Source: Plotosus lineatus (taxonomy: Eukaryota > Chordata > Actinopteri > Siluriformes > Plotosidae). From it: a stretch of DNA of 64,000 bases. The position numbers and the translations under genes were made by a program. The stretch lies in the NCBI GenBank assembly GCA_024760905.1, contig CM045734.1, forward strand, positions 1 to 64,000, read 5' to 3'. Below the pieces are notes generated by a model. That model saw nothing but the letters and a program-made list of their open reading frames with translations. It ran no database searches and was not told the origin of the DNA. Below are positions 24,172 through 32,842 of this stretch, in pieces. Positions within the stretch are counted from its first letter, which is position 1; each line of letters opens with the position of its first letter.

Positions 24172-25216
24172 GTGTGGAGTAGCGCCAACCGAGCCAGACA
24201 CGGCGGAGGATTTCCCTCCCTGAGGGCCCCCACGCGAAAGGCCGACCCCTTGCCCGGCAGGCCCCGCAGGGGCCCCAAACAACCCAATAGTGGCGACCCT
24301 CTGCCCACAGGGCGGAGGACACAAACCCATACAAAAATACACAAATCGACCCCTCGAGTGTCGACACGGCCCACCGATGGGTACGACCATATACCGGAAA
24401 ACCCCGAGGTCTCCACCCGAACGAACGCCACCCAGACCGATAAACAGAAAAACGACAATAACATAATGCCAGAACAAAATATTCGACAAATCACCCACAC
24501 AGTGTTGGTACATGACCCTCCCCAAACAGTCACCCTGAGGGAGATAACGGAACAGCAGGAGCCCATACTACAACAACACCCCCTCTCCGACACGGATTCC
24601 GACAGCGAATTCCCCGAATGTCCGGTCCCCCCAGGGCAACCCGTAACAACCGATAGCACAGAGACTACTCCAGGTACACCCGTCGCAGGCTTTCAGCCAA
24701 ACAGACATGAACGAACCCTAAGAAAAAGAAACGATTGGTCTTATACGATAACACACAGGAAATTAATATTGGGGACTCAAACTTAGGCAAAATCCAGAGA
24801 TATGCCGACCGGAACTCCAAATAGAATGCATTACCGGGGCTACATTCAGACATGCGGCCGCCCTCCTAGATAAGATCCAACCTAGCACGCAGGTAGAAAC
24901 GGTGATTATGGCTTTGGAATCAACCACAGATCACAATCACCGAAAAAACATTCATCAAACAATTTCAAGCGGCACTCAAAAGGCCAAGAGTAAATTCGAT
25001 GGCGGAGATCTGGATCCCCATACTAAATTATTCAGGAAACTGACACCGTTAGAAAGAATCAATTTGGAGGCCATAAACAAAAGTATTCGAAAAATAAACA
25101 ACCACATTCCGCCATTACCACACATACAATTTAACACGACCTCGGATAACGTCCACTGGACCCCGGAGACAGCGAAATCCATCCTAGACCATTGGCTGGG
25201 ATTCTTAAACTGGTAG
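24172..25216 (+). pseudogene. SGNH/GDSL-hydrolase-like ORF of a retroelement (broken)
   Basis: A 204-codon frame (24,172-24,786) is low-complexity and rich in T, P and Q. Next to its end, in a different frame at about 24,770, lies a Gly-Asp-Ser-Asn block like motif I of SGNH hydrolases. Further shifts separate it from TGATFRHAAALLDKIQPST and, after 24,902, from a stretch ending in NVHWTPETAKSILDHWLGFL. That stretch carries an H-W-T block where the catalytic His region would fall. At least three frameshifts make it non-functional. SGNH-like domains are known in ORF1 of some non-LTR elements; here the partner downstream is a GIY-YIG domain. The hydrolase assignment rests on short motifs. Confidence 0.5.
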
Positions 25217-25330
25217 GCCCGAAATGCCCAAATCTCGGGAACGGGCCCCGTAACATCATCAATCTAATATAAAGCAAAAAAATTTCTAAGAAACTACAAA
25301 ACAAAACAATTATTCAAGGCAGACCCCGGC

Positions 25331-25660
25331 ATAAGTCCCCTTACAAAGAATTGCATCTATGTCATAACCTGTGCCATCTGCGGACTACAATATGTGGGCC
25401 AGACACGAAACACTATCGCAACCGGAATGAATCAACACAGGTACAACATAGTTCGACGGAAACATTTAAACAGACATCTCTACAAACACTTCACCTCACA
25501 CGGACCAGGGGCAATGTCCGTGACAGGCCTACAGGCTAATCCTTCGTGGACCTGGGGAGAAAGAATGAAAAGAGAGGCCGCATGGGTCAAAAAATTGGAC
25601 ACAACACATCCTACAGGACTCAATGAAACACACCAGACTTTCCTTTTTTCCCTCCTCTAG
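25331..25660 (+). pseudogene. GIY-YIG endonuclease domain, Penelope-like element C terminus
   Basis: One uninterrupted frame of about 110 codons ends at TAG 25,658-25,660. It opens with CIYVITCAICGLQYVGQTRN, where the Y-V-I and Q-Y-V-G pairs match the two halves of the GIY-YIG signature. The Arg of QTRN follows, and the later KREAAWVKKLDT and HPTGLNE match the usual E-x-x-W-I and P-x-G-L-N tail of Penelope-like elements. These elements use this domain to nick DNA for target-primed reverse transcription. No reverse transcriptase is visible between this and the upstream SGNH-like part, so the element is internally deleted or broken. Confidence 0.75.
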
Positions 25661-25729
25661 GTAAGTACTGATCTCTTATAGAGGAAACCTCCCTAGCTTA
25701 AACCCCCGGGACTATTTCGTGGATGATGG

Positions 25730-25850
25730 ATCCATGGGGGAATCCGAATGACGTAGGGTGAGGACCGGGCACGGCGAGACGCGCGGGTACACACCGGGGA
25801 CCCTGATTCTCAGGCTAGCCTTTTGGCTCCCCGAACATCTCAGCCTAACT
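25730..25850 (+). repeat. Subtelomeric repeat, copy 3 (right half)
   Basis: Carries only the GGTACACACCGGGGACCCTG end of the ~300-bp repeat, diverged from the other copies. Confidence 0.7.
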
Positions 25851-26079
25851 GAGCCTGACCCAAGCCCCAAACCGGTAGCTCCAAACCGAAACCCCGGCCC
25901 TAACCCCAACCCTAACCTTAACCTCTAGCCCCTAACCCCAAACCTACACCCTGACCCCAACCCCAACCTAACCTTAACCTCTAGCTCCTAACCCCAAACC
26001 TATACCCTGACCCTAACCCCAACCCTAACCTCTAGCCCCTAACCCCAAGCCCAAACCTTAACCCCAACCTCGACCCAGG
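25851..26079. repeat. Degenerate telomere-derived minisatellite
   Basis: The ACCTCTAG marker recurs at 25,921, 25,978 and 26,028, giving a 50-57-bp period. Confidence 0.8.
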
Positions 26080-26400
26080 CCCAATTCCCCCTCTTCCACG
26101 TGGCCTTAGCCTGCCCTCTGCTGGATAACCTAGGGGAGCACACCCCATGGTCCCCTTCTAGCAACCCAAAATACACTTCACTTCTCCTTATCGATAACCA
26201 AACTCGAAATTGCCCCAAGTCTGGCTCAACCCCAACCTATGGCTGGGGGCCAACTTGCTTCATGGGGGGCTGGTCCCCTGGGGGGTCTGAATAGCGCGGG
26301 GGAAGGACCGTGCACAACGGGGCGCACCGGTACACACCGGGGACCCTGACTCTTAGGCTAGCCCCTCGGCTTCCCTAACATCTCCCCCTAACCAGCCTGA
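26080..26400 (+). repeat. Subtelomeric ~300-bp repeat, copy 4
   Basis: A full-length copy, closest to copy 2. The Penelope-like LTR block follows directly. Confidence 0.85.
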
Positions 26401-27180
26401 GCCTCCCTTGCGCTAGTTCGGACGCCCAGGGCACCGGCCATCCGGCCCCCTTCCGACCATACGAGTTCTCCTACACCAGAGAGACTGAAGACAATACCGA
26501 TAAAATCCCTAACCGTGCCGCCTCGTTATAACATCACGATTAAAAGATAAAACACGTTGATTCTCTTTGAAAACAGGTTTCTTTTCCAAAAAAAACCCCC
26601 CACCCCCCAAAAAAATAAAAAAAATCTTCTTTCTAAAAACGGGTGGGGGAGGTAGGGAACCCACCTTCAGCCACTATCGCCAGACAAAGAAGAGCCTTCC
26701 TGCAGCAAGGGGGGAGGTGCTAGACCCACAGCACTACACTACGAGACGGCCATGACCCCTCACAGATGACCTGGAGCACCGCCTCGCAGCAACATCAAGC
26801 TAAGTATATCTCAAAACACCTTTAAAGTGTTGTTTAACTTTCCTATACCACCTTTGAACTTTACTATTACTAACCTTTCTATATCACCTTTGAACTTGCT
26901 ATTACTACCTTGTGATTAATTGTATCACTATCTCCACTTTTCTCTTTTGTTATATTCGTTTGAAAGTGCAAGCCAGCCGCCTGAAGAAGGTGCGCATTGC
27001 ACCGAAACGTCGCGCGAAAGGCTTGCGTTATTTGTGCACAATATCCACTTATTATCATCTTAAAAAGACAAAAAGCGTTATAATGCCCCACGGGAACTAT
27101 TTTAAAGACGGAAGGACCTATTCTCCTTCGCCACGCTGCTTCACCACGCGACTCGACCGAGGCATACGCGACAACAAACA
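26401..27180 (+). repeat. Penelope-type LTR-like block, copy 1
   Basis: Starts at CAGCCTCCCTTGCGC-type sequence after the subtelomeric repeat and is duplicated at about 28,176-28,740. The two share a C-run/A-run tract, the ACTACACTAC-AGACGGCCATG region, an AAACACCTTTAAAGTG box and a hammerhead-like motif. Hammerhead ribozymes are a known feature of Penelope-like element terminal repeats. Together with the GIY-YIG piece 0.7 kb upstream, this suggests the block is that element's terminal repeat. Confidence 0.5.
26968..27026 (+). ncRNA. Hammerhead-ribozyme-like motif 1
   Basis: Stem I: GCAAGCC (26,968-26,974) pairs with GGCTTGC (27,020-27,026), and CGC (26,978-26,980) with GCG (27,012-27,014) beyond an internal loop. 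The core CTGAAGA is at 26,981-26,987. Stem II is GGTGC (26,989-26,993) with GCACC (26,999-27,003). GAAA is at 27,004-27,007, followed by CG and the cleavage triplet GTC at 27,009-27,011. Stem III would be only the A-U pair of ACGT, as in minimal hammerheads that act as dimers. One unpaired A (26,988) sits between core and stem II, a deviation from the textbook form. Confidence 0.55.
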
Positions 27181-27660
27181 CATGGAACAAAGCCAGGGTT
27201 GCTCTGAATTCTGTCCTCGCCGCCAAAACCAGGGCGGCAGAAGTGAATTCTTGCAGACATACAACGGTTTCGAAGCCCGGTATGAGCCAAAGGGTCAAGC
27301 GTGTGGTCGTTACCGCCATTTTAATTCCGAAGTCTCAAACAAGGAGACACGAGGCGCAAAATCTCCTCCGCCACGCCGCTTTGCTCCACAGCGCGGCCAT
27401 TACACGCGGAGGGATATCCGCATAGAACACCGTCAACGCTCTGAATTCTACCCTCGCCACCCAAACCATGGCGGCAGGGCTGATTTCAGACAAACACACA
27501 ACCATATTAAAGCCCCGTATATCCTTGAAAGGCGCGCACGTGACCGGAAGGGTGACCAGACTAACGGAGCATTAAATAGTGCGACACGAGGCGCAAAATC
27601 TCCTCCGCCACGCCGCCCCACGGCTCGACGGAGTCACGCGGAAGGATATCCACACCAAAA
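27181..27660 (+). repeat. Internally repeated CpG-rich segment with GCCGCC/GGCGGC palindrome
   Basis: Two diverged units of about 235 bp each carry a GAATTCT box followed by an imperfect palindrome, GCCGCC then GGCGGC around AAAACCATG or a variant. Two further occurrences are at 28,765 and 28,920. The + strand is open from 26,912 to 27,694 (260 codons) with repeated peptides such as SEFYPRHPNHGGRADF. That frame runs through the ribozyme-like motif and into telomeric repeats, so I do not call it a gene. Confidence 0.6.
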
Positions 27661-27954
27661 AGAGCCTAACCCTAACCCTAACCCTGACTCTTAGGCTAGC
27701 CCCTCGGCTTCCCTAACATCTCCCCCTAACCCTAACCCCTAACCCCCTAACCCTAACCCTAACCCTAACCCCAACCCTAACCTTAACCTCTAGCTCCTAA
27801 CCCGAACCCTATACCCTGATCTCAACCCCAACCTCCACGTAGGGACCCTAACCTTAACCTTTAGCCCCTCGCCCTAGCCCTATACCCTGACCCCAACCCC
27901 AACCCTAACCTTCACCTCTAGCTCCTAACCCCAACTCTTTACCTGAACCCCAAC
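27661..27954. repeat. CCCTAA tract, remnant of the ~300-bp repeat (copy 5), and telomere minisatellite
   Basis: Short CCCTAA runs at 27,667-27,685 and about 27,725-27,775 flank only the last 40 bp of the subtelomeric repeat (27,683-27,725). Degenerate minisatellite follows. Confidence 0.8.
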
Positions 27955-28175
27955 CTTACACTTCACATCTCCCCACTGATGACCGAACTCGAGGTTGCCC
28001 TAGGCCGGGCTCGGCCCCAACCTATGACTGAGGGGAAGCTTGCTTTATGGATGGCTGGCTTCTGGAGGGGTCCGAATGGTGCGGGGGAAGGACCGTGCAT
28101 AACGGGGCGCACTGGTGTACACCGGGGACCCTGGCTCTTAGGCTAGCCCTCCGGCTTCCCTAAAATCTCACACTA
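27955..28175 (+). repeat. Subtelomeric ~300-bp repeat, copy 6 (second subfamily)
   Basis: Diverged from copies 1-4 but almost identical to copy 7 at 30,706. The match with the copy-7 region extends left into the minisatellite (27,785-28,175 versus 30,530-30,920), so a segment of about 390 bp was duplicated. Confidence 0.8.
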
Positions 28176-28740
28176 AACCAGCCTCAGCCTCCCTTGCGCG
28201 AATTCGGACGCCCCGGTCGCTGGCCATCCGGCCCTCTTCTAACCATATGAATTCTCTTACACCAGAGAGCAAAGATAAAACATAATGATTCTATTTGCCC
28301 CTTCCCCCCCCCCAAAAAAAAACAAAAAAATATTTCTAAACGGGCAGTGGAGGGAGCCACCTATCTCCAGACAACGAAGAGGCCCCCTGCAGTGGAGGGG
28401 GCGGTGCCAGACATACAGTACTACACTACTAGACGGCCATGGTCCCTCGCAGAGGACCTGGAACACCGCCTCACAGCAACACCAAGCTAAGTATATTTCA
28501 AAACACCTTTAAAGTGCTATTTAAATTTTCCATATCACCTATCAACTTTGTCCTACTTTACTCTTTTTGGAAGTGCAAGCCAGCAGCCTCAAGAAGGTGC
28601 ATAGCGCACCGAAACGTCGTGCGAAAGGCTTGCCTTATTTGTGCACAATATTAACTTATTATCGTGAGAAAAATATAGAAAGCGTGATAATGTCCTACGG
28701 GAACTATTTCAAAGGCGAAAGGACCTATTACCGCTAAACA
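28176..28740 (+). repeat. Penelope-type LTR-like block, copy 2
   Basis: Duplicate of 26,401-27,180 in the same orientation and the same context (directly after the subtelomeric repeat). It has a C-run then A-run at about 28,300-28,330 and the shared AAACACCTTTAAAGTG box. Confidence 0.55.
28575..28633 (+). ncRNA. Hammerhead-ribozyme-like motif 2 (core mutated)
   Basis: Same layout as motif 1: GCAAGCC (28,575-28,581) with GGCTTGC (28,627-28,633); GGTGC (28,596-28,600) with GCACC (28,606-28,610); GAAA at 28,611 and GTC at 28,616-28,618. The core reads CTCAAGA (28,588-28,594), so the invariant G of CUGA is lost and self-cleavage is unlikely. The stem II loop differs from motif 1 (ATAGC instead of GCATT) while the stem itself is kept. 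Confidence 0.5.
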
Positions 28741-29082
28741 TATGGAACAAAGCCAGGGTTGCTCTGAATTCTGCCCTCGCTACCAAAACCATGGCAGCGG
28801 GGTTGATTTCTGGGAGAGCAGGCGCATGACTGTGCTCGTGATCCCAAACCCGGGACACAAGATAGCACAATGCGGCGTTCACGTTTCGTTTATTCACGAT
28901 GAAAAATACCGTGAGCACTCGGAATTCTACCCTCGCCGCCAAAACCATGGCGGCAGAGGTGATTTCACATAAACACAAAACTGTATTAAAACCCTGTGCA
29001 TCTCAGAAGAACGCACACGTGACCGTAATGACGATATGAATGCCGGAGCATTAAATAGTGCGACACGAGGCGCAAAAGACAT
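28741..29082 (+). repeat. Diverged segment with two GGCGGC-palindrome units and a satellite-like piece
   Basis: GAATTCT/GGCGGC units at about 28,765-28,810 and 28,920-28,965 flank one diverged 108-bp-type unit (28,820-28,890, with the GATCCCAAACCCGGGACAC box). No gene is recognised. Confidence 0.6.
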
Positions 29083-30055
29083 ATAACCGTTTCGAGCACG
29101 CGCGTGACCGTGCTCCTGATCCCAAACCCGGGACACTAGATAGCACAACGCGGCGTGCATGTGCACGGAGGGACCCTATCATTAACCTCTACAGCCTGGA
29201 AGAGCACACGCGTGACAGTGCTCGTGATCCCAAACCCGGGACACTAGATAGCACAACGCGGCGTGCATGTACACGTAGGAACCCTAACCTTTACCTCCAC
29301 AGCCTGGAAGAGCACACGCGTGACCGTGCTCATGAGCCCAAACCTGGGACACTAGAGAGCACAATGCGGCGTGCATGTACACGTAGGAACCCTAACCTTA
29401 ACCTCTACAGCCTTGAAGAGCACACGCGTGACCGTGCTCGTGATCCCAAACCCGGGACACTAGATAGCACAACGCGGCGTGCATGTACATGTAGGAACCC
29501 GAACCTTAACCTCCACAGCCTGGAAGGGCACACGCGTGACCGTGGTCATGATCCCAAACCCGGGACACTAGAGAGCACAACGCGGCATGCATGTGCACGG
29601 AGGGACCCTATCCTTAACCTCTACAGCCTGGAAGAGCACACGCGTGACAGTGCTCGTGATCCCAAACCCGGGACACTAGATAGCACAACGGGGCGTGCAT
29701 GTACACGTAGGAACCCTAACTTTTACCTCCACAGCCTGGAAGAGCACACGCGTGACCGTGCTCGTGATCCCAAACCCGGGACACTAGATAGCACAACGCG
29801 GCGTGCATGTACATGTAGGAACCCGAACCTTAACCTCCACAGCCTGGAAGAGCACACGCGTGACCGTGGTCATGATCCCAAACCCGGGACACTAGAGAGC
29901 ACAACGTGGCGTACATGTACACGTAGGGACCCTAACCTTAACCTCTACAGCCTGGAAGAGCACACGCGTGACTGTGCTCGTGATCCCAAACCCGGGACAC
30001 TAGACAGCACAACGCAGCGTGCATGTGCACGTAGGGACCCTAACGTCAACCTTTA
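29083..30055 (+). repeat. 108-bp CpG-rich subtelomeric satellite, nine copies
   Basis: The landmark ACAGCCTGGA or its variant recurs at 29,191, 29,299, 29,407, 29,515 and 29,623, exactly 108 bp apart, and continues to 30,055. Each unit has a CACGCGTGACCGTG box, a GATCCCAAACCCGGGACAC box, GCATGTACACGTAGG and a telomere-like ACCCTAACCTTAACC segment. Because 108 is a multiple of three, the + strand stays open for 332 codons as a 36-residue repeat. This is expected from periodicity and does not show coding. Adjacent repeats on both sides are telomeric, so the unit probably arose from telomere repeats joined to unique sequence. Confidence 0.9.
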
Positions 30056-30345
30056 GCCCCTAGCCCCAGCCCCATACCCTGACCCCAATCCCAACTCTAA
30101 CCTTAACCTCTAGCTCCTAACCCCAACCCTATACCCTGACCCCAACCCCAACCTTCACCCTAACGCTAACCCCTAACCCCAACCCTAACCTTAACCTCTA
30201 GCTCCCAACCTTAACCTCTAGCCCCTGGCCCCAGCCTTGTGCCCTGACCCCAACCCCAGCCCTGGCCTTGGCCTTTAGCTCCGAGCCCTGGGCTCTGGCC
30301 TTGACCCGGGCCCCTAGTCCTAACCTCGCCCCCGACCTCATTCCA
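30056..30345. repeat. Degenerate telomere-derived minisatellite
   Basis: CTAACC-type words with ACCTCTAGCTCC markers, becoming C- and G-rich at 30,240-30,345. No gene is recognised. Confidence 0.75.
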
Positions 30346-30475
30346 CAGACATATAACCTTTTCGAGCCCCTGTGCAGCCTGGAAGAGCACGCGCGTGACC
30401 GTGCTCGTGATCCCAAACCCGGGACAATAGATCTCACAACGCGGCGTGCACGTGCACGGAGGGACCCTAACCTTA
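30346..30475 (+). repeat. Single detached unit of the 108-bp satellite
   Basis: Contains ACATATAACCTTTTCGAGC, then CTGGAAGAGCACGCGCGTGA and the CCCGGGACAATAGA box. It matches the first unit of the main array at about 29,075. Confidence 0.75.
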
Positions 30476-30705
30476 ACCTCAAGTCCCTAGTCCCAGCTCT
30501 ACACCCTGACCCCAACCCCAACCCGAACCTTAACCTCTAGCTCCTAACCCGAACCCTATACCCTGATCTCAACCCCAACCTCCACGTAGGGATCCTAATC
30601 TTAACCTTTAGCCCCTCGCCCTAGCCCGATACCCTGACCCCAACCCCAACCTTAACCTTAACCTCGAGCTCCTAACCCCAACTCTATACCTGAACCCCAA
30701 CCTTA
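30476..30705. repeat. Degenerate telomere-derived minisatellite
   Basis: The right part (from 30,530) is nearly identical to 27,785-27,954. Confidence 0.75.
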
Positions 30706-30920
30706 CACTTCACATCTCCCCACTGATGACCGAACTCAAGGTTGCCCTAGGCCGGGCTCGGCCCCAACCTATGACTGAGGGGAAGCTTGCTTGATGGATG
30801 GCTGGCTTCTGGAGGGGTCCGAATGGCGCGGGGGAAGGACCGTGCATAACGGGGCGCACCGGTGTACACCGGGGACCCTGGCTCTTAGGCTAGCCCTCCG
30901 GCTTCCCTAACATCTCACAC
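30706..30920 (+). repeat. Subtelomeric ~300-bp repeat, copy 7
   Basis: The innermost copy. After it the telomere-like composition stops. Confidence 0.8.
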
Positions 30921-31257
30921 AGCCACCAGACTTAACAGGCGTGATCCACGGGTTGCCAGCCATCCACTGAAACTGACACCGTGACCGGCGTCCCTCGGCC
31001 GCTGGAGATACAGGCCTATTTCCGCCACTGGGCTCATTTGGCTCCAGCTCGCTGGGGCAAAGCCCCAGAGCCACCAGACTCCACAGCCGTGATCCATGGG
31101 ATGCCCGCTATCCACCGAAACCACCCCGAGCCTGGGCTCCCACGGCCGCCAGAGATACAGTCCTATTTCTGCCACGGGGCTCATTTGGCTCCAGCTCACC
31201 AGGGCAAAGCCCCACGGCTACCAGACTTCACAGGCGTGATCCACGGAGGTTGGCAGT
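30921..31257 (+). repeat. 148-bp tandem repeat, 2.3 copies
   Basis: The CCACCAGACT box recurs at about 30,923, 31,071 and 31,218, spaced 147-148 bp. Units also share GGCTCATTTGGCTCCAGCTC. It marks the boundary between the subtelomeric mosaic and the LINE-rich region. Confidence 0.8.
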
Positions 31258-31480
31258 AAGTATGTAGGTAGTAGGATGCTGAGATTGATACTACCAGGAA
31301 GAAGGCTTAGAGGAAGACCAAAGAAAAGATTTATGGATGTGGTGAAGGAGGACATGAAGGTAGTTGGAGTAAGAGTAGAAGATGCAGAGGACAAGGTGAG
31401 ATGGAGGCAGATGATTCGCTGTGGCAACCCCTGAAGGGAAAAGCCGAAAGGAAAACAAGAAGAAGAAGAGAAGAATAGAG
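31256..31480 (+). mobile_element. RTE-like LINE, 3' end fragment
   Basis: Encodes the C-terminal tail of the LINE protein (GRPKKRFMDVVKEDMKVVG) and ends with the family's GCTGTGGCAACCCCTGAAGG, AGCCGAAAGG and a GAA-rich tail. A 5'-truncated insertion. Confidence 0.85.
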
Positions 31481-31722
31481 TGTTCAATATTGATTTGTAG
31501 TGCAGATTACATATAAGAATACAGTATGTATTAATGGTTTATATTCCTGGTGAATACTGTATACTGTATTCTTGTATGTATTTGATTAAATGCTCTAATA
31601 CAGTATGTATTCCAATGTATAAATGAATACATTTTGTTCTATTATTCTTGATTTCAGATATATTTGGAGACAAAGTTTGTCTCAGTGTGTAAGACCTCTG
31701 GGCTTTAAAAAACAGGCTGTAC
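31475..31722. repeat. Direct repeat of about 245 bp, left copy
   Basis: AT-rich, noncoding. Matches 32,089-32,353, including TTCCTGGTGAATACT and TGGAGACAAAGTTTGTCTCA. Confidence 0.8.
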
Positions 31723-31737
31723 CACATTGAGGTTAAA

Positions 31738-31789
31738 AAATATATATATAGATAGATAGATATTATATATATTAAATATATATATATAT

Positions 31790-31832
<43 letters not shown>
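31738..31832. repeat. TA/GATA then GT microsatellite
   Basis: TATATA and GATA runs are followed by about 18 GT units. The interval 31,833-32,088 that follows is AT-rich noncoding sequence; part of it (31,833-31,905) recurs at 44,937-45,010. Confidence 0.9.
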
Positions 31833-31833
<1 letters not shown>

Positions 31834-32088
31834 ATTTATTAGGATTTAAGGATGTAATCTGTATTTCAACCACCAGAGGGAGACGTATGATCATCTTTCT
31901 GAAAATAAAGCATGCAATGCCATAGATGAAGATAGAATACAGTATTACATTTCATACTGATCTGCATTTCAGATAATATACATGAATGCATGTGTAACAT
32001 CTATCTGTCTTCCAAATAATTATTACATATTGTTTTCTTTTACATACTGTGTTACATGCTTCACTGCAGTCTGTAACACAGTGTATAG

Positions 32089-32353
32089 AAGAATCGAGTA
32101 TTCAATATGGATCTGTATTACAGATAATATATAAGTATACAGTATGTAATAATGGTTTGTATTCCTGGTGAATACTATATACTGCATTCTTGTATATATT
32201 TGATTAAATGCTCTAATACAGTGTGTGATCCAGTATGTATTCCAATGTATAAAAGAATACATTTTGTTCTATTAATCTTGATTTCAGATATATTTGGAGA
32301 CAAAGTTTGTCTCAGTGTGTAAGACCTCTGGGCTTTTCAGCAGGCTGTACCGG
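32089..32353. repeat. Direct repeat of about 245 bp, right copy
   Basis: Second copy of 31,475-31,722 in the same orientation, about 614 bp downstream. Confidence 0.8.
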
Positions 32354-32592
32354 ATTTAATCTGTCCCAGAGGAAGACCAAAGAGACGACTCGTGGATGTG
32401 GTGAAGGAGGACATGAAGGTAGTTGGTGTAAGAGAAGAACATGCAAAGGATTGGGTGAGATGGAGTACCCCCAGAGGTGAAAGAGTGGTCATTGCTGCAG
32501 ACTTCAATGGACATGTCGGTGCAGGGAACAGAGGGGCTGAGGAAGCGATTGGCAGGTTTGGTATCCGAGACAGGAACACAGAAGGGGGAACG
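32354..32592 (+). mobile_element. Rearranged RTE-like LINE fragment
   Basis: The first half encodes the protein's C-terminal tail. Near 32,463 it jumps to the endonuclease part ([18 protein letters not shown]), which in the full element lies about 2.3 kb upstream. The order is therefore inverted relative to the intact element, so this is a recombined or template-switched piece. Confidence 0.75.
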
Positions 32593-32760
32593 GCAGCACA
32601 GTGGTGTAGTGGTTAGCCTGTTCCCCTCACAGCAAGAAGGCCTTGGGTTTGAATCCAGGCCTGGGTGTTTCTGTGTGGAGTTTACATGTTCTCCCTGTGC
32701 CTGTGCAGGTTTCCTCTCACAGTCAAAATAAACATGCACAGTAGGTTAATTAGCTAAATA
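32590..32760 (+). mobile_element. tRNA-derived SINE, V-SINE/DANA-like
   Basis: A-box TGGTGTAGTGG (32,602-32,612) and B-box GGTTTGAATCC (32,646-32,656) of a pol III promoter. The conserved body that follows (TGTGTGGAGTTTACATGTTC) is typical of the fish V-SINE group. Confidence 0.75.
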
Positions 32761-32842
32761 ATCTGCGAAGAGGGCTTCACTATTTTGGATAACTCGTGCC
32801 CTTTCTTCAATGAATAAAATACGTTTCGATCAAAAAAAGAAG

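Noticed and set aside
26912..27694. 260-codon frame
   Set aside because: It runs through a structured ribozyme-like motif, tandem noncoding repeats and telomeric repeats. The frame is not kept in the paralogous block at 28,176-28,970.
29058..30056. 332-codon frame with a 36-residue repeat
   Set aside because: A 108-bp period, divisible by three, keeps one frame open by default. Telomere-like words and single satellite units elsewhere fit noncoding DNA better.
31539..31835. Minus-strand frame with a run of His-Thr
   Set aside because: Direct translation of the GT microsatellite.
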